NCBI GenBank assembly: GCA_900539525.1
Contig: UQCM01000013.1
Span: 1 to 60,939, forward strand
Source: an uncultured Blautia sp.
GTDB lineage: Bacteria; Bacillota; Clostridia; Lachnospirales; Lachnospiraceae
Direction of reading: 5' to 3'
Length of the DNA: 60,939 nt
Position 1 is the first letter of the stretch, and each line of letters begins with the position of its first letter. Shown here piece by piece: positions 43,368 through 52,148 of this stretch. The notes under the pieces are model-generated. The model worked only from the letters and a program-made list of their open reading frames with translations. It had not been told where the DNA came from and made no database searches. The translations under genes were made by a program, and so were the position numbers.

Positions 43368-43387
43368 TGTATTCTCCTTTTCTCTTC

Positions 43388-44230
43388 TTACAGTTGTTCC
43401 AGATAATCGATCAGATAGAACTCTTTCTCAGGTTTGCTCACAAAAAGTGTTCCGTGATTTCTGCCCTGCATGATCTTATGTATCACATGGAAGTCTTCAC
43501 CATTTGCGATGACCATGTCCACGCCGGCAGCTCCGGCAAGCTGTGCAGCCTGCAGCTTTGAAGCCATTCCGCCTGTCCCGACGTTGCTTCCGGAGCTGTT
43601 CTTTCCCATTGCCAGCAGCTGTGCATCCAGTTCTGTGACAATATCGATAAACTCTGCATCCGGATTCTGATTCGGATCATCTGTATAGAGCCCGTCGATA
43701 TCAGAAAGCAGGATTAAAAGATCTGCATCCACCAGAGCGGCGACGATGGCGGAAAGCGAGTCATTGTCGCCGAAATGGATCTCATAGGTTGCTACGGTAT
43801 CATTTTCATTAACGATGGGAATAGCACCCATATTCAGCAGTTCATGAAAAGTATTGAGCGCATTGTGGCGGCTTAAATTGTCCATGACTGTATTTTTCGT
43901 CATCAGAATCTGTGCTGCGAGCTGATTGTATTCCATGAAAAGCTTTTGATAGATCATCATCAGCCGCGCCTGGCCGATCGCTGCACATGCCTGTTTTTCC
44001 GCGGTCTTTTCCGGACGCTGCAAAAGCTTCGCCGCCTTGACACCTACGGCGATCGCACCGGAGGATACCAGAATGACATCCTTTCCCATGTTATGAAGAT
44101 CACTGATCTCCCTTACGAGAATCTCCAGTTTTGTCAGATTCAGGGCTCCCGTCTCCTCATGGACCAGGGAAGAGGAGCCTACCTTTATTACAATTCGCTG
44201 TTTATCCTTCAGCCTTTCCCTTATATTCAT
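43388..44230 (-). CDS. proB: Glutamate 5-kinase, short form
   Basis: The product has 280 residues. The amino-acid kinase fold shows IVIKVGSSSLVHEETG, VLVSSGAIAVG-like IL VSSGAIAVGVKAAKL, ENDTVATYEI and GTGGMASKLQAAQLA. The C-terminal PUA domain of the about 370-residue form is absent, so it is the short type. It catalyses the first step of proline synthesis. proA is not adjacent (the downstream neighbour is DUF896), so the usual proBA pair is split. Confidence 0.95.
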   Translation of the reverse strand: MNIRERLKDKQRIVIKVGSSSLVHEETGALNLTKLEILVREISDLHNMGKDVILVSSGAIAVGVKAAKLLQRPEKTAEKQACAAIGQARLMMIYQKLFMEYNQLAAQILMTKNTVMDNLSRHNALNTFHELLNMGAIPIVNENDTVATYEIHFGDNDSLSAIVAALVDADLLILLSDIDGLYTDDPNQNPDAEFIDIVTELDAQLLAMGKNSSGSNVGTGGMASKLQAAQLAGAAGVDMVIANGEDFHVIHKIMQGRNHGTLFVSKPEKEFYLIDYLEQL

Positions 44231-44311
44231 TTTTTGATCCTCTCATGTTTCAATGGTAACATTACGCTCCCTATCTTACACCAAACGACAGAGTCTGTCT
44301 AATCTTTTTTG

Positions 44312-44464
44312 GTAACTCTTCAGAGTCATGCAGATTTATAAATATTTGCCTTGGGGAGCTTGCTCACCAGAGGCAAATTTTATAAATCTATAGGGCGAGA
44401 GCCCTACATGAGCAAAAGGAAAGCCTCGTAGAGGCGATTTTGCGAATGGACTCTGAACAGTTAC
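44312..44464. mobile_element. Repeat family B, full copy: 153-bp element with terminal inverted repeats
   Basis: The left end GTAACTCTTCAGAGTC and right end GACTCTGAACAGTTAC are inverted copies differing at about one base. The interior holds palindromes (AGGGCGAGAGCCCT, CCTCGTAGAGG) and no ORF. Partial copies are at 7651, 16911, 30102 and 55233. It lies between proB and the BofC-like gene. The structure is that of a MITE, but the transposase that would move it is not in this window. Confidence 0.7.
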
Positions 44465-44470
44465 TTTTTC

Positions 44471-44824
44471 TCAGCTGCTGTAGTTTTCCAGAAAGTTATA
44501 TAGGTCATGTTCGCTGTGCAGATATTTTCCCCTCAGAATCTCCTGACGCAGCTTCGGTGGAAGCTGATGGATACGGATGCTCGTTGTTTCATATAGTGTT
44601 GTTCCGTTTTCCAGATAAACACATACAAGCCCGTCTTTTTCCTTCAGGCAGTATTTATGAATTCTTTTCTCTCTTCCTGCAGCGGCAGGTTCTGCAGGTA
44701 TTTCCCTGCGCTCTTCTGTCATCGGCATTTCAGGAACTGTTTCCATATGCTGATAGCTTATGCAGTTAAGCCAGCACATTACTGCAGCACATAAGAAAAT
44801 GCCGATACGATATCTTCTTGGCAC
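44471..44824 (-). CDS. BofC-like membrane protein
   Basis: The product has 117 residues. A short N-terminal membrane segment (about 6-20, IGIFLCAAVMCWL) precedes a Glu/Pro-rich linker and a C-terminal domain resembling the BofC C-terminal fold: YCLKEKDGLVCVYLENGTTLYE ... QEILRGKYLHSEHDLYNFLENYSS. BofC restrains the sigma-K checkpoint protease SpoIVB in Bacillus, so a sporulation link is possible. I use GTG 44824, with AGGAG 8 nt upstream. The start codon sits in the loop of a large hairpin. Confidence 0.68.
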   Translation of the reverse strand: MPRRYRIGIFLCAAVMCWLNCISYQHMETVPEMPMTEERREIPAEPAAAGREKRIHKYCLKEKDGLVCVYLENGTTLYETTSIRIHQLPPKLRQEILRGKYLHSEHDLYNFLENYSS

Positions 44825-44860
44825 ACGCACCACTCCTTTTGATATAGTATCGGCATTTTT
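44796..44860. promoter_or_regulatory. 19-bp-arm hairpin enclosing the BofC-like start site
   Basis: Left arm AAAATGCCGATACGATATC and right arm GATATAGTATCGGCATTTT (one mismatch) flank a 26-nt loop. On the minus strand the loop contains the ribosome site AAAAGGAG and GTG start of the BofC-like gene, followed by ATTTTCTT. The same arms in the plus direction end in TTTTTTT. Confidence 0.6.
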
Positions 44861-44891
44861 TTATTCTTTTATACAGGTGAAAGACGGATTC

Positions 44892-46532
44892 TTACAGTAT
44901 CCGGCATTTCTGCAAAATATAAACAATATATGCACCCTTTGGCATACCGTAGATTTCCCGCTGGGTAATGCCACGCAATTTTATCAGAAGGATCATATAG
45001 ACAATGATTCCCACCAGAACCGATATTACGGAAGAAATTAAAACCCCGGCGAACATGGAAAACAGACGATAAATGCCATAAGCAGCCAGTCCCATAATTC
45101 CAGAGACAATGACAGGGATGATGAAGGTGCGTACCAGCTCCTGCCGATAACCGAGGATCTGTCGGATCGTCCACGCATTGAGGAGACAGATCACAAGTGC
45201 AAAGAAAATGTTTGCATAGACAACACTGTAGATATTCATCCCGCTGAACATAAGCATAAGTACAAGAAGAATGATATGCAACACAAGTGCAACCGCTGAA
45301 TGGATCAGAGGCTTCTGCATTTCTCCAAGTCCCTGAAGGATTCCGGTTGTCAGAGTGGACAGTGCATAAAGCACGATCATCAGTGCACCGCTTTGCATAA
45401 TCCCTGCTGCCAGTGCACTGGAATCCCCGTAGACAAGCTGCATGACAGGAGAAGCAAGTGCTGCCAGTCCTACAGCACATGGAATGGTAAATACCATGGT
45501 ATAGCGGATAGAGTCACGTACTTTGATTCCTGCACCGTGATAATCTTCATCCATCATGGATGCTGTCAGACTCGGAACTACAGAAGGTGCCAGACAGGAT
45601 GCGATGGAGAGAGGTACGTTCATCAGAACTTTGAACTCAACGAAAATCCCCCATACCATACTGTACTCTTTTTCTGCATATCCCTGGGATGACATGATCG
45701 AACCGAAAATTCCCTGATCGATTACAGTGCTGATATTATAGATCACCGTACTCAGAACAACCGGAAGAATGGTAATGATCAGTACCCGGTAAATCTTCCT
45801 GTCTGATTCTACTTTTTTTGTATGGTCACGGCGCATTTGCCGCTTAAATATCCGCTGATAGGAGATGTAAATAAATAGCAGGAACAAGAGAGCAACGGTC
45901 ACACTCACTACCGTACCAAGCGTTCCACCGGCAGCACCGTATGCGGGACCAAGAGAGTCATTTCCCTTCTGTTCTCCCAGCTTTGTACCGAATTTGACAA
46001 GCACGGCAGCACCTGCTACGGATACGATCGCATTGACGATCTGCTCGATCACCTGAGAGACTGCAGTCGGTACCATGGTTTCATGTCCCTGAAAAAAACC
46101 ACGCAGAACGCCCACAAGAGCGTAGATGAAGATTGCAGGTGAGAGTACCCTCAAGGCGAAGGCAGCCATCTCGAACTTCATGAACTTTGTGATGATTCCG
46201 CTGAAGGCAAAGGTGAGGATGGACATGACTCCACCCACTGCGATTCCGAATTTCAGTGCACAGATAAAAACCTTATGTGCGTTTTTTTTCTGTCCTTTAT
46301 GCAGCCGCTCGGATACGAGCTTTGAAACAGCCAGCGGAAGGCTGAAGGAAGAAATCATCAGAATGATGGCGTAGATTTCATTTGCTGTTGAATAATAGGC
46401 GTTTCCCTGAAGCCCCAGAATACGCATCAGAGGAATTCTGTAGATCATACCGATCACACGCGCGATAAAAGAAGCGACCACCAGTATGGTACCCTGTACC
46501 AGATAATTATTCTTATTCTTGTTATTTTCCAA
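44892..46532 (-). CDS. MurJ/SpoVB-type lipid flippase
   Basis: The product has 546 residues with about 14 transmembrane helices. It belongs to the MATE/MVF (polysaccharide biosynthesis) superfamily. The start is ILVVASFIARVIGMIYRIPLMRILG. A SpoVB/YtgP-type motif (SFSLPLAVSKLVSERL) is present. Members translocate lipid II or similar lipids. SpoVB and YtgP exist as paralogues in Firmicutes, and I cannot tell which this is. ATG 46532. It is separated from DUF3048 by a terminator hairpin. Confidence 0.9.
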   Translation of the reverse strand: MENNKNKNNYLVQGTILVVASFIARVIGMIYRIPLMRILGLQGNAYYSTANEIYAIILMISSFSLPLAVSKLVSERLHKGQKKNAHKVFICALKFGIAVGGVMSILTFAFSGIITKFMKFEMAAFALRVLSPAIFIYALVGVLRGFFQGHETMVPTAVSQVIEQIVNAIVSVAGAAVLVKFGTKLGEQKGNDSLGPAYGAAGGTLGTVVSVTVALLFLLFIYISYQRIFKRQMRRDHTKKVESDRKIYRVLIITILPVVLSTVIYNISTVIDQGIFGSIMSSQGYAEKEYSMVWGIFVEFKVLMNVPLSIASCLAPSVVPSLTASMMDEDYHGAGIKVRDSIRYTMVFTIPCAVGLAALASPVMQLVYGDSSALAAGIMQSGALMIVLYALSTLTTGILQGLGEMQKPLIHSAVALVLHIILLVLMLMFSGMNIYSVVYANIFFALVICLLNAWTIRQILGYRQELVRTFIIPVIVSGIMGLAAYGIYRLFSMFAGVLISSVISVLVGIIVYMILLIKLRGITQREIYGMPKGAYIVYILQKCRIL

Positions 46533-46566
46533 AGCTTACCTCTTTCATTCCGGGCAATCTCAGAAA

Positions 46567-46590
46567 GGGGAACTGTGAAACAGCTCCCCC
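46567..46590 (-). terminator. Terminator of the DUF3048 gene
   Basis: On the minus strand, GGGGGAGCTGT and ACAGTTCCCC form a stem with a TTC loop, ending in CTTTCT, 5 bp after the stop codon. Confidence 0.65.
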
Positions 46591-46595
46591 GCTGA

Positions 46596-47717
46596 TTATT
46601 CAATGACAATATCCTCTGCATAGGAGTCCTGAATAATACATATCCAAGTTTTTCCCTGATTCAATACAATTTCGTTTCCGTCATTATCATAATATTTTGC
46701 CGGGGCATCCTCACTTTCCCGTCTCCAGGTACATTTTTCGTAGGTACCATTCGTAAAGTAATAGGCATCGCCGCCGGATACGGTGTTAATATTCAGATAA
46801 CCGTGATCATCATAATTCACCCACTCGGAGAGCTGGAGAATCACGTTTGAGCAGGTGAGCTGCTCACCTGTGAGCTCATCGATCTGTGCATCGCCATACT
46901 GATATCTGTAATACTTTCCGTCCTTAAACTCAAACCAGGGCTTGTTTACCTGATAACCCGGTTTGATCGTCGTAGCTGTGCCGCCGTCCAGAGAAATGCT
47001 TTCGCCATCATTTGTAAACTGAAATTTCTGCTGGAAGTCATCCTCATGGAGTCTGCGGTACCCAAGCCTCGTGCATGCAGTATCGATTTCTTCTCCGCTG
47101 GTATAGCAGTTATGCGGTGCCGGACGGTCAGATGTGCGGTAGAAGATGTCTTCTCCTGCATAACCGTAAATCTCTCCTGCACCCTCCTGAAAGGAAAGAC
47201 CGCTGACATTATCCACCTTATCGGAATTCAGAAGCTCTACAGCGTAAACAGCCTGTCCATAATGAACATAAATGGCGTCGAATTCTCTGGCATACATCGG
47301 GTAATAGGTACGACAGCTCCGGACAGCTCCGATCTTGTCCATGCCGCTGACATCATCAAAAATAGCCATCAGACGTGTGATCGCACCTTCAACAGGTGCC
47401 TCATAGATCACACCTGCTTTTCCGATTCCGGCCTGGGGGCAGGCATTGATGATATTATTCATCATGACGGCAATGGGACGCCTGTTGTGAAGCTCTTTTC
47501 CTACGACTTCTCCTGTAAGATAGCTGCGGTCATCACCAAGACCCGCGCTTTCTGTCTCCTCAATAATGGTCGGCTCTAACTGTGCAACGGTTTCTGTCTC
47601 TGTTTCTGTTTCTGTTTCGACAGGAGGTTCTGTGCTTTCCGTTTCTGCCTGTTTTTTACATCCTGCCAATGTGACTGCTGCAATCATCAGCAGTGCTGCT
47701 ACTTTCAGTTTCTTCAT
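46596..47717 (-). CDS. DUF3048 (YerB-like) lipoprotein
   Basis: The product has 373 residues. The N-terminal lipobox LAGC (VTLAGCKK) predicts lipidation and membrane anchoring outside the cell. A Thr/Glu-rich linker (many ET repeats) precedes the DUF3048 domain (LHNRRPIAVMMNNIINACPQAGIGKAGVIYEAPVEGAITRLMAIFDD) and the C-terminal domain (KPWFEFKDGKYYRYQYGDAQID). The function is unknown. Its lipoprotein nature depends on LspA, encoded at 12996. Confidence 0.9.
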   Translation of the reverse strand: MKKLKVAALLMIAAVTLAGCKKQAETESTEPPVETETETETETVAQLEPTIIEETESAGLGDDRSYLTGEVVGKELHNRRPIAVMMNNIINACPQAGIGKAGVIYEAPVEGAITRLMAIFDDVSGMDKIGAVRSCRTYYPMYAREFDAIYVHYGQAVYAVELLNSDKVDNVSGLSFQEGAGEIYGYAGEDIFYRTSDRPAPHNCYTSGEEIDTACTRLGYRRLHEDDFQQKFQFTNDGESISLDGGTATTIKPGYQVNKPWFEFKDGKYYRYQYGDAQIDELTGEQLTCSNVILQLSEWVNYDDHGYLNINTVSGGDAYYFTNGTYEKCTWRRESEDAPAKYYDNDGNEIVLNQGKTWICIIQDSYAEDIVIE

Positions 47718-47729
47718 AGTTTCTCTCCA

Positions 47730-48224
47730 TTATCTTTGTATTTTCATCTGTTCTAAAATCTCTGACTGTTTTCTTTCCATTACTTTTGCTTCTTCCGGCT
47801 CCATATGGTCATAGCCCATTAGATGAAGCATACTGTGGGCAACCAGAAAAGCGAATTCCCGTCTCGGTGAATGACCATAAGCCTCTGCCTGGGAGAGAAC
47901 TTTCTCTTTGGAGATCACAATGTCTCCAAGCATCAATTCTCCTGTTTCCGGATGGAAACAGTCGGGCTCTTCTTCAAGATGTTCAAAATCCGCCGGATGT
48001 TCGTACTCCAGCATTGGAAAAGAAAGCACGTCCGTCGCCCTGTCAATGTTCCGGAACTCCCGGTTCAGCCTCTGAATCTCTGCATCCGACGTGAGCAGCA
48101 GATTGATCTCTGCCTCATAGGGACAGCCTTCATAATCCAGACTGTGTTCAATCACCTGGCCGGCCAGTGCCTCGGGATCAAAGGGGAATTCCAGTTCATA
48201 TTCATCCTCAAACCGTAATGTCAT
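47730..48224 (-). CDS. ybeY: YbeY endoribonuclease
   Basis: The product has 164 residues. The zinc-binding motif HSMLHLMGYDH (H3xHx5H type) is clear, and REFAFLVAHSMLHL precedes it. YbeY matures the 3' end of 16S rRNA and helps ribosome quality control. It overlaps phoH by 4 bp (ATGA). The phoH-ybeY pair is widely conserved. Confidence 0.97.
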   Translation of the reverse strand: MTLRFEDEYELEFPFDPEALAGQVIEHSLDYEGCPYEAEINLLLTSDAEIQRLNREFRNIDRATDVLSFPMLEYEHPADFEHLEEEPDCFHPETGELMLGDIVISKEKVLSQAEAYGHSPRREFAFLVAHSMLHLMGYDHMEPEEAKVMERKQSEILEQMKIQR

Positions 48225-49225
48225 ACACCGCGCCTCCTTTTTGTCCTGTCCGGCCGCTCCGGCTTTTCTGTGCGTTTCTCGTATTCCTCATATGCTTTAA
48301 CAATCTTCTGCACGAGAGGATGACGAACCACGTCCTTACTGGTGAGGTTACAAAATGCCACCTCGTCAATTTTCTTCAGGACACGTATTGCCACATCCAG
48401 TCCGGATGTCTGGGACGAAGGAAGATCCTTCTGGGTCAGATCACCGGTAATGATGACTTTGGAGCCAAAGCCGATGCGTGTCAGGAACATCTTCATCTGC
48501 GCAGGGGTTGTGTTCTGTGCTTCATCCAGTATGATAAAGGCATTATCCAGCGTCCGGCCGCGCATATAAGCCAGTGGTGCGACCTCGATCAGCCCCTTTT
48601 CCATATTCTTCATGAAGCTCTCCGGTCCCATGATCTGATACAGGGCATCATAGAGCGGACGCAGATAAGGATCCACCTTACTCTGAAGGTCACCGGGAAG
48701 AAATCCCAGCTTTTCTCCTGCTTCAATGGCAGGCCGGGTAAGGATGATCCGCCCTGCCTCATCATTTTTAAATGCCTGAATCGCCATCGCCATCGCAAGA
48801 TAGGTCTTTCCTGTTCCGGCCGGTCCGATCCCAAATACGATCATCTTATCACGGATCGCATCCACATAGGCCTTTTGTCCCAGTGTTTTCGGTTTGATGG
48901 GTTTTCCATTGATGGTATGGCAGATACACTCTTTGTCGATTTCCACGATCGATGCTTCCTTATCTTCAAAGGAAAGAGAAAGGGCGTAGTCCACATTCTG
49001 TGCATGAATGATGTTGCCGCGCCGGGACAGTTCAACAAGCTGCGTAAATACGCTCCGGGCTTTATTCACTGCCGCTTCACTTCCGATGATCTTCAAAGCA
49101 CCGTCTCTGGCGATCAGCGTCACATTCAGCGTTTTTTCAATCTTTTTGATGTGTTCATCAAATTGTCCGAAAACATTCCGTTCATGCTCGACCGGCACTG
49201 ATGTTATCGTTTCGATGATACTCAT
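48221..49225 (-). CDS. PhoH-like ATPase
   Basis: The product has 334 residues. The N-terminal KH-like region (about 1-110) is followed by the P-loop (GPAGTGKTYLAMAMAI), the Walker B-like FIILDEAQNTTPAQMKMFLTR and the ITGDLTQKDLPSSQTSG element of the PhoH ATPase. It is usually placed in RNA metabolism, with an unclear exact role. It is coupled to yqfD (4-bp overlap) and to ybeY. Confidence 0.96.
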   Translation of the reverse strand: MSIIETITSVPVEHERNVFGQFDEHIKKIEKTLNVTLIARDGALKIIGSEAAVNKARSVFTQLVELSRRGNIIHAQNVDYALSLSFEDKEASIVEIDKECICHTINGKPIKPKTLGQKAYVDAIRDKMIVFGIGPAGTGKTYLAMAMAIQAFKNDEAGRIILTRPAIEAGEKLGFLPGDLQSKVDPYLRPLYDALYQIMGPESFMKNMEKGLIEVAPLAYMRGRTLDNAFIILDEAQNTTPAQMKMFLTRIGFGSKVIITGDLTQKDLPSSQTSGLDVAIRVLKKIDEVAFCNLTSKDVVRHPLVQKIVKAYEEYEKRTEKPERPDRTKRRRGV

Positions 49226-50424
49226 TCACCTAAATTCCTTTCCACTCGTTTTCCGGCTTTTTCGATAAAGGTAATGATACCTTCTGCCGTACAGTTTTTT
49301 AAACCTGCTTCTATTTTAACATTATTTTCTAATATTTGAACCCCCTTTTCTTTGTTTTTAAAAAGAAATTTATCCAATATTCCCTGCGATTTTCTGACAG
49401 CTTCTTCTTTTGTATATGTTTTCTCGACCAATTTATATTCCCGGCATCTTATTTTTCCCCAGTGGACAGGGAGATAAAAGTGTTCAAACAAACGAAGCTG
49501 GTGTTCCGTCTGTATGGCGTCAAATTTTTCCTCAGATTTTCGCCTTCCGGTAAATGCAAAGCCTTTGTTCAGAATTCTGAGAAATCCTCCGGATACTTCC
49601 TTTCCGGTGTATTCTTTTTTTATGTATTTCATAGAAAGCGACTGCTTATACCTGTATGTTGTTTCCACATAAATGTCAGCATCAGCCGCACAATACTGGT
49701 AATCGGATACCTCCCCTGCATCATCGTAGATCGCAACCTGCCCGAGAACCAGCGGCTGTCCTTTTTTTATCACATCTCCTGCTTTAACAAGAGGTGTGCC
49801 GGAGCGTGTGATGATCTCCTTTACGGTCCCGTTCACGTTTGAGATCAGGTCGCTGGGACCGTAGTCTGTTTTTTCGTCAATTGTGAGGTCGGTATTCTCT
49901 TTTACATCAATGAGCAGTCTGGTTCCCTGTATTTTTACAGAAACCCATATGAAATTATCGAAAGCTTTACGAAACTCTGCTGCCAGCAGCTTGCAGTCAA
50001 CAGAGGACTTTCTTATACCGTGCCTGATGTCCTGTTCTGCCAGAAAGTCATAGATCACATCATCCGTCTGCATCTGATTGCCTTCAATGTGGATATCCCA
50101 GATAAAGCCTGAGAGAACAATCATCAGAATCACTCCCAGAAGCATTCCGAAGAAAAGCATTTTCCGGTTCCTGTGTGTGTGCAAAAAAAAGGGAAGTCCA
50201 TATCTCTCGATGATACGGACTTTTGTACTGCTTTTTCTCGCCAGCGGCCGCAGCATACGGAAATCCCGGATGGAGAGATTCATTTCATATGCATTGTCCA
50301 CAGACTGAAGATCCCAAAGGAAGATCTGATGCTTTGCACAGATATTCAGAAAACGCTCATAGGAACTGCCTGTTACACGTATGCGCACGTGGCCTTTTGC
50401 GTATTGCAAGAATTGTTTAACCAA
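49222..50424 (-). CDS. YqfD sporulation protein
   Basis: The product has 400 residues. A cytoplasmic N-terminal about 90 residues (AKGHVRIRVTGSSYERFLNICAKH) is followed by one transmembrane helix (KMLFFGMLLGVILMIVLSGFIWDI) and a large extracytoplasmic YqfD domain (GTVKEIITRSGTPLVKAGDVIKKGQPLV). YqfD is a conserved protein made during sporulation in Bacilli and Clostridia, related to SpoIV-stage functions. Its presence argues for an endospore-forming ancestor. Confidence 0.93.
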   Translation of the reverse strand: MVKQFLQYAKGHVRIRVTGSSYERFLNICAKHQIFLWDLQSVDNAYEMNLSIRDFRMLRPLARKSSTKVRIIERYGLPFFLHTHRNRKMLFFGMLLGVILMIVLSGFIWDIHIEGNQMQTDDVIYDFLAEQDIRHGIRKSSVDCKLLAAEFRKAFDNFIWVSVKIQGTRLLIDVKENTDLTIDEKTDYGPSDLISNVNGTVKEIITRSGTPLVKAGDVIKKGQPLVLGQVAIYDDAGEVSDYQYCAADADIYVETTYRYKQSLSMKYIKKEYTGKEVSGGFLRILNKGFAFTGRRKSEEKFDAIQTEHQLRLFEHFYLPVHWGKIRCREYKLVEKTYTKEEAVRKSQGILDKFLFKNKEKGVQILENNVKIEAGLKNCTAEGIITFIEKAGKRVERNLGE

Positions 50425-50438
50425 ACAGACACCTCCGC

Positions 50439-50714
50439 CTATAGATAGCTGATCTGCTCAATATGCCCTGTCACCTTCATCTCCTTACTGGTGTAATACG
50501 AAATAAACAGATGCTTTCCCAGCACTTCCAGTCTGCCGCTTTTCGTCAGGAGCATCAGCCGGGAATCACTGTATTCAATAATACTCCGGTAGTTTTCGAT
50601 GCACAGCTCCTCCTGCCCGGTCACGGTAACAAGTACCGCCCCGTCAGATAAATCAGCCGGAATCTGGGCAGCAGTGGAAATCTTATGATAAAGAGATTTT
50701 GATTTTGAACGCAT
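50439..50714 (-). CDS. YabP/YqfC family sporulation protein
   Basis: The product has 91 residues. The YabP/YqfC fold reads QEELCIENYRSIIEYSDSRLMLLTKSGRLEVLGKHLFISYYT. It lies immediately upstream of yqfD on the same strand (14 bp), the conserved yqfC-yqfD order. In Bacillus these genes are under sporulation sigma factors. No such promoter could be picked out here by eye. Confidence 0.88.
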   Translation of the reverse strand: MRSKSKSLYHKISTAAQIPADLSDGAVLVTVTGQEELCIENYRSIIEYSDSRLMLLTKSGRLEVLGKHLFISYYTSKEMKVTGHIEQISYL

Positions 50715-50789
50715 ATTTGATCATCACTTTTTATTTCCTATTATATGGAAAGAAAGAGCAATATATGCAGTTTAACTCCTTCCTCATTT

Positions 50790-50862
50790 CCAGGCGTGTC
50801 ATAAAGTCTCTCATTCACTGCCACGCATGGCGTGAATTCGGATTCTTGAAATTTAAACCATA
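50790..50862. repeat. Hairpin-rich repeat, family D-like
   Basis: AGGCGTG ... CACGCATGGCGTG and GAATTCGGATTCTTG form small palindromic patches in the gap between yqfC and the DUF2284 gene. The GAATTCGG element recurs near 60680. It is weaker than the other repeats. Confidence 0.25.
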
Positions 50863-50865
50863 GAA

Positions 50866-51417
50866 TTATTTCAGAAAAATAATGGCATACCACAGAACCG
50901 TGCTTCCATCATAAAAAAAATCCATTGACAGCTTTTCAGCAGCCGCTGTCACAAGGATACCGTAGCTTTCGATACAGGGGAGCATCTCATCCGGGTGACG
51001 GCAGGGAGCGTCCGGCCATGCACATTTGTCACAGATGGCACAGGAATCGGATGACAGTGCCATCAGGTCGATTCCTGCATCACGCAGCTGTCTGCAGATG
51101 TCATGTACAATGGCCTCATGATCCTTCCGGGTTTCAAGGGTTTCTGTCATATCCGTAAGATCGGAAACCTCGGCAAGCGTGGTAAAGACCAGTGCCTCCC
51201 TGTAGGTAAGGCATCTTTTCCTGCACGCTTCTACCGTACCGGTTGCCGGGGGGCATGACCATGAAGTATCATACCGCTCACATTCCTGCCGGCAGATATA
51301 CCGCACCTCTTCCCGGAACTCGATTTCATCTGCAGGAAGAAATCCATATTGAAAGATCGGGTAGGATGTGAGGATCTCTTCTGTTTTCTGTTGTATCTGT
51401 GTTATGGAATCTTTCAT
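50866..51417 (-). CDS. DUF2284 metal-binding protein
   Basis: The product has 183 residues. Nine or more conserved Cys are spread as CRQECERYDTSWSCPPATGTVEACRKRC at about 30-70 and CAICDKCAWPDAPCRHPDEMLPC at about 125-150. DUF2284 proteins are thought to bind a metal or an iron-sulfur cluster, with no proven function. Its codons suggest an ordinary chromosomal gene. It lies beside the cysteine-cluster protein but is not overlapping. Confidence 0.9.
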   Translation of the reverse strand: MKDSITQIQQKTEEILTSYPIFQYGFLPADEIEFREEVRYICRQECERYDTSWSCPPATGTVEACRKRCLTYREALVFTTLAEVSDLTDMTETLETRKDHEAIVHDICRQLRDAGIDLMALSSDSCAICDKCAWPDAPCRHPDEMLPCIESYGILVTAAAEKLSMDFFYDGSTVLWYAIIFLK

Positions 51418-51449
51418 TTGTCACCATCTCTTTCGCAGGTCTCATGGAG

Positions 51450-52148
51450 TCAGAGACTTTTGGCTTTGCCGTCATTACGCATCATTTCCTGAAGCAGCAG
51501 CTTCGCTTCGCAGAGCCTCTGATCAAACTGCTGATAGAAATCCCGGCTGCTATCATAGGGCTTACGATAGAAATTCTGCAGGATATACAGATTCAGATTT
51601 CTCGGGTTTTCGCTTTCCAGACTTTCCGTTACCAGTTTTTCAGCGTCTTCGAGAAAATAATGCCAGTCTGTCACATATTTCTCGTATCTTTTTAAATCCG
51701 GTGTCTGGATCCATTTTTTGACTTTAATCTTACTCCGGTCTGTTCTGGGACATTCGTGAACCTGGAGGAAATACCGGAAGCCATGATCCTCATAATATCT
51801 CCCAAGCGGAAACAGACGGCAGATCCCCGGACGGAAGCTGTGGATGCTGCATCGCCCTTCACCGTTCAGAAATACACAGACTTCTGTTTCCCCGGCCATC
51901 CTGAGATTCGGAAGGATCGCTCCGTCTACCATCTGAAGCTCCAGTGCGGATTCCAGGAGCTCATCAAATCCTTTTCCCAATGCTTCGGATAGCCGGTACA
52001 CATCCAGTGGGTCAAGGATGATGGAGTTTCCCATCCCACGGCAGCAGGCAGAGCATCCGTCACAGCCATGACAGTCTGCCTTTACCAGATCATTGGCATC
52101 ATATAGTTTCCCGTCCGATATTTCGTCAAGACTTACCTGTCTTCTCAT
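51450..52148 (-). CDS. YkgJ-family cysteine cluster protein
   Basis: The product has 232 residues. The CxxCxxCC signature is at CHGCDGCSACCRG near the N-terminus (about 25-37). A further Cys set lies at CSIHSFRPGICRLFPLG. It belongs to the zinc/iron-chelating UPF0153/YkgJ group, with unknown function. AGGAGG precedes ATG 52148. Its start overlaps the Nif11-like gene by 23 bp, so both are translated from one message. Confidence 0.9.
   Translation of the reverse strand: MRRQVSLDEISDGKLYDANDLVKADCHGCDGCSACCRGMGNSIILDPLDVYRLSEALGKGFDELLESALELQMVDGAILPNLRMAGETEVCVFLNGEGRCSIHSFRPGICRLFPLGRYYEDHGFRYFLQVHECPRTDRSKIKVKKWIQTPDLKRYEKYVTDWHYFLEDAEKLVTESLESENPRNLNLYILQNFYRKPYDSSRDFYQQFDQRLCEAKLLLQEMMRNDGKAKSL

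Noticed and set aside
47560..47640. Repetitive ACA/GTT-like stretch as a CRISPR or tandem repeat array
   Set aside because: It is the Thr/Glu-rich linker (ETETET) of the DUF3048 lipoprotein, a coding simple repeat.
48167..49201. Long plus-strand open frame over phoH
   Set aside because: Shadow of phoH, whose P-loop and coupling to ybeY and yqfD are clear.
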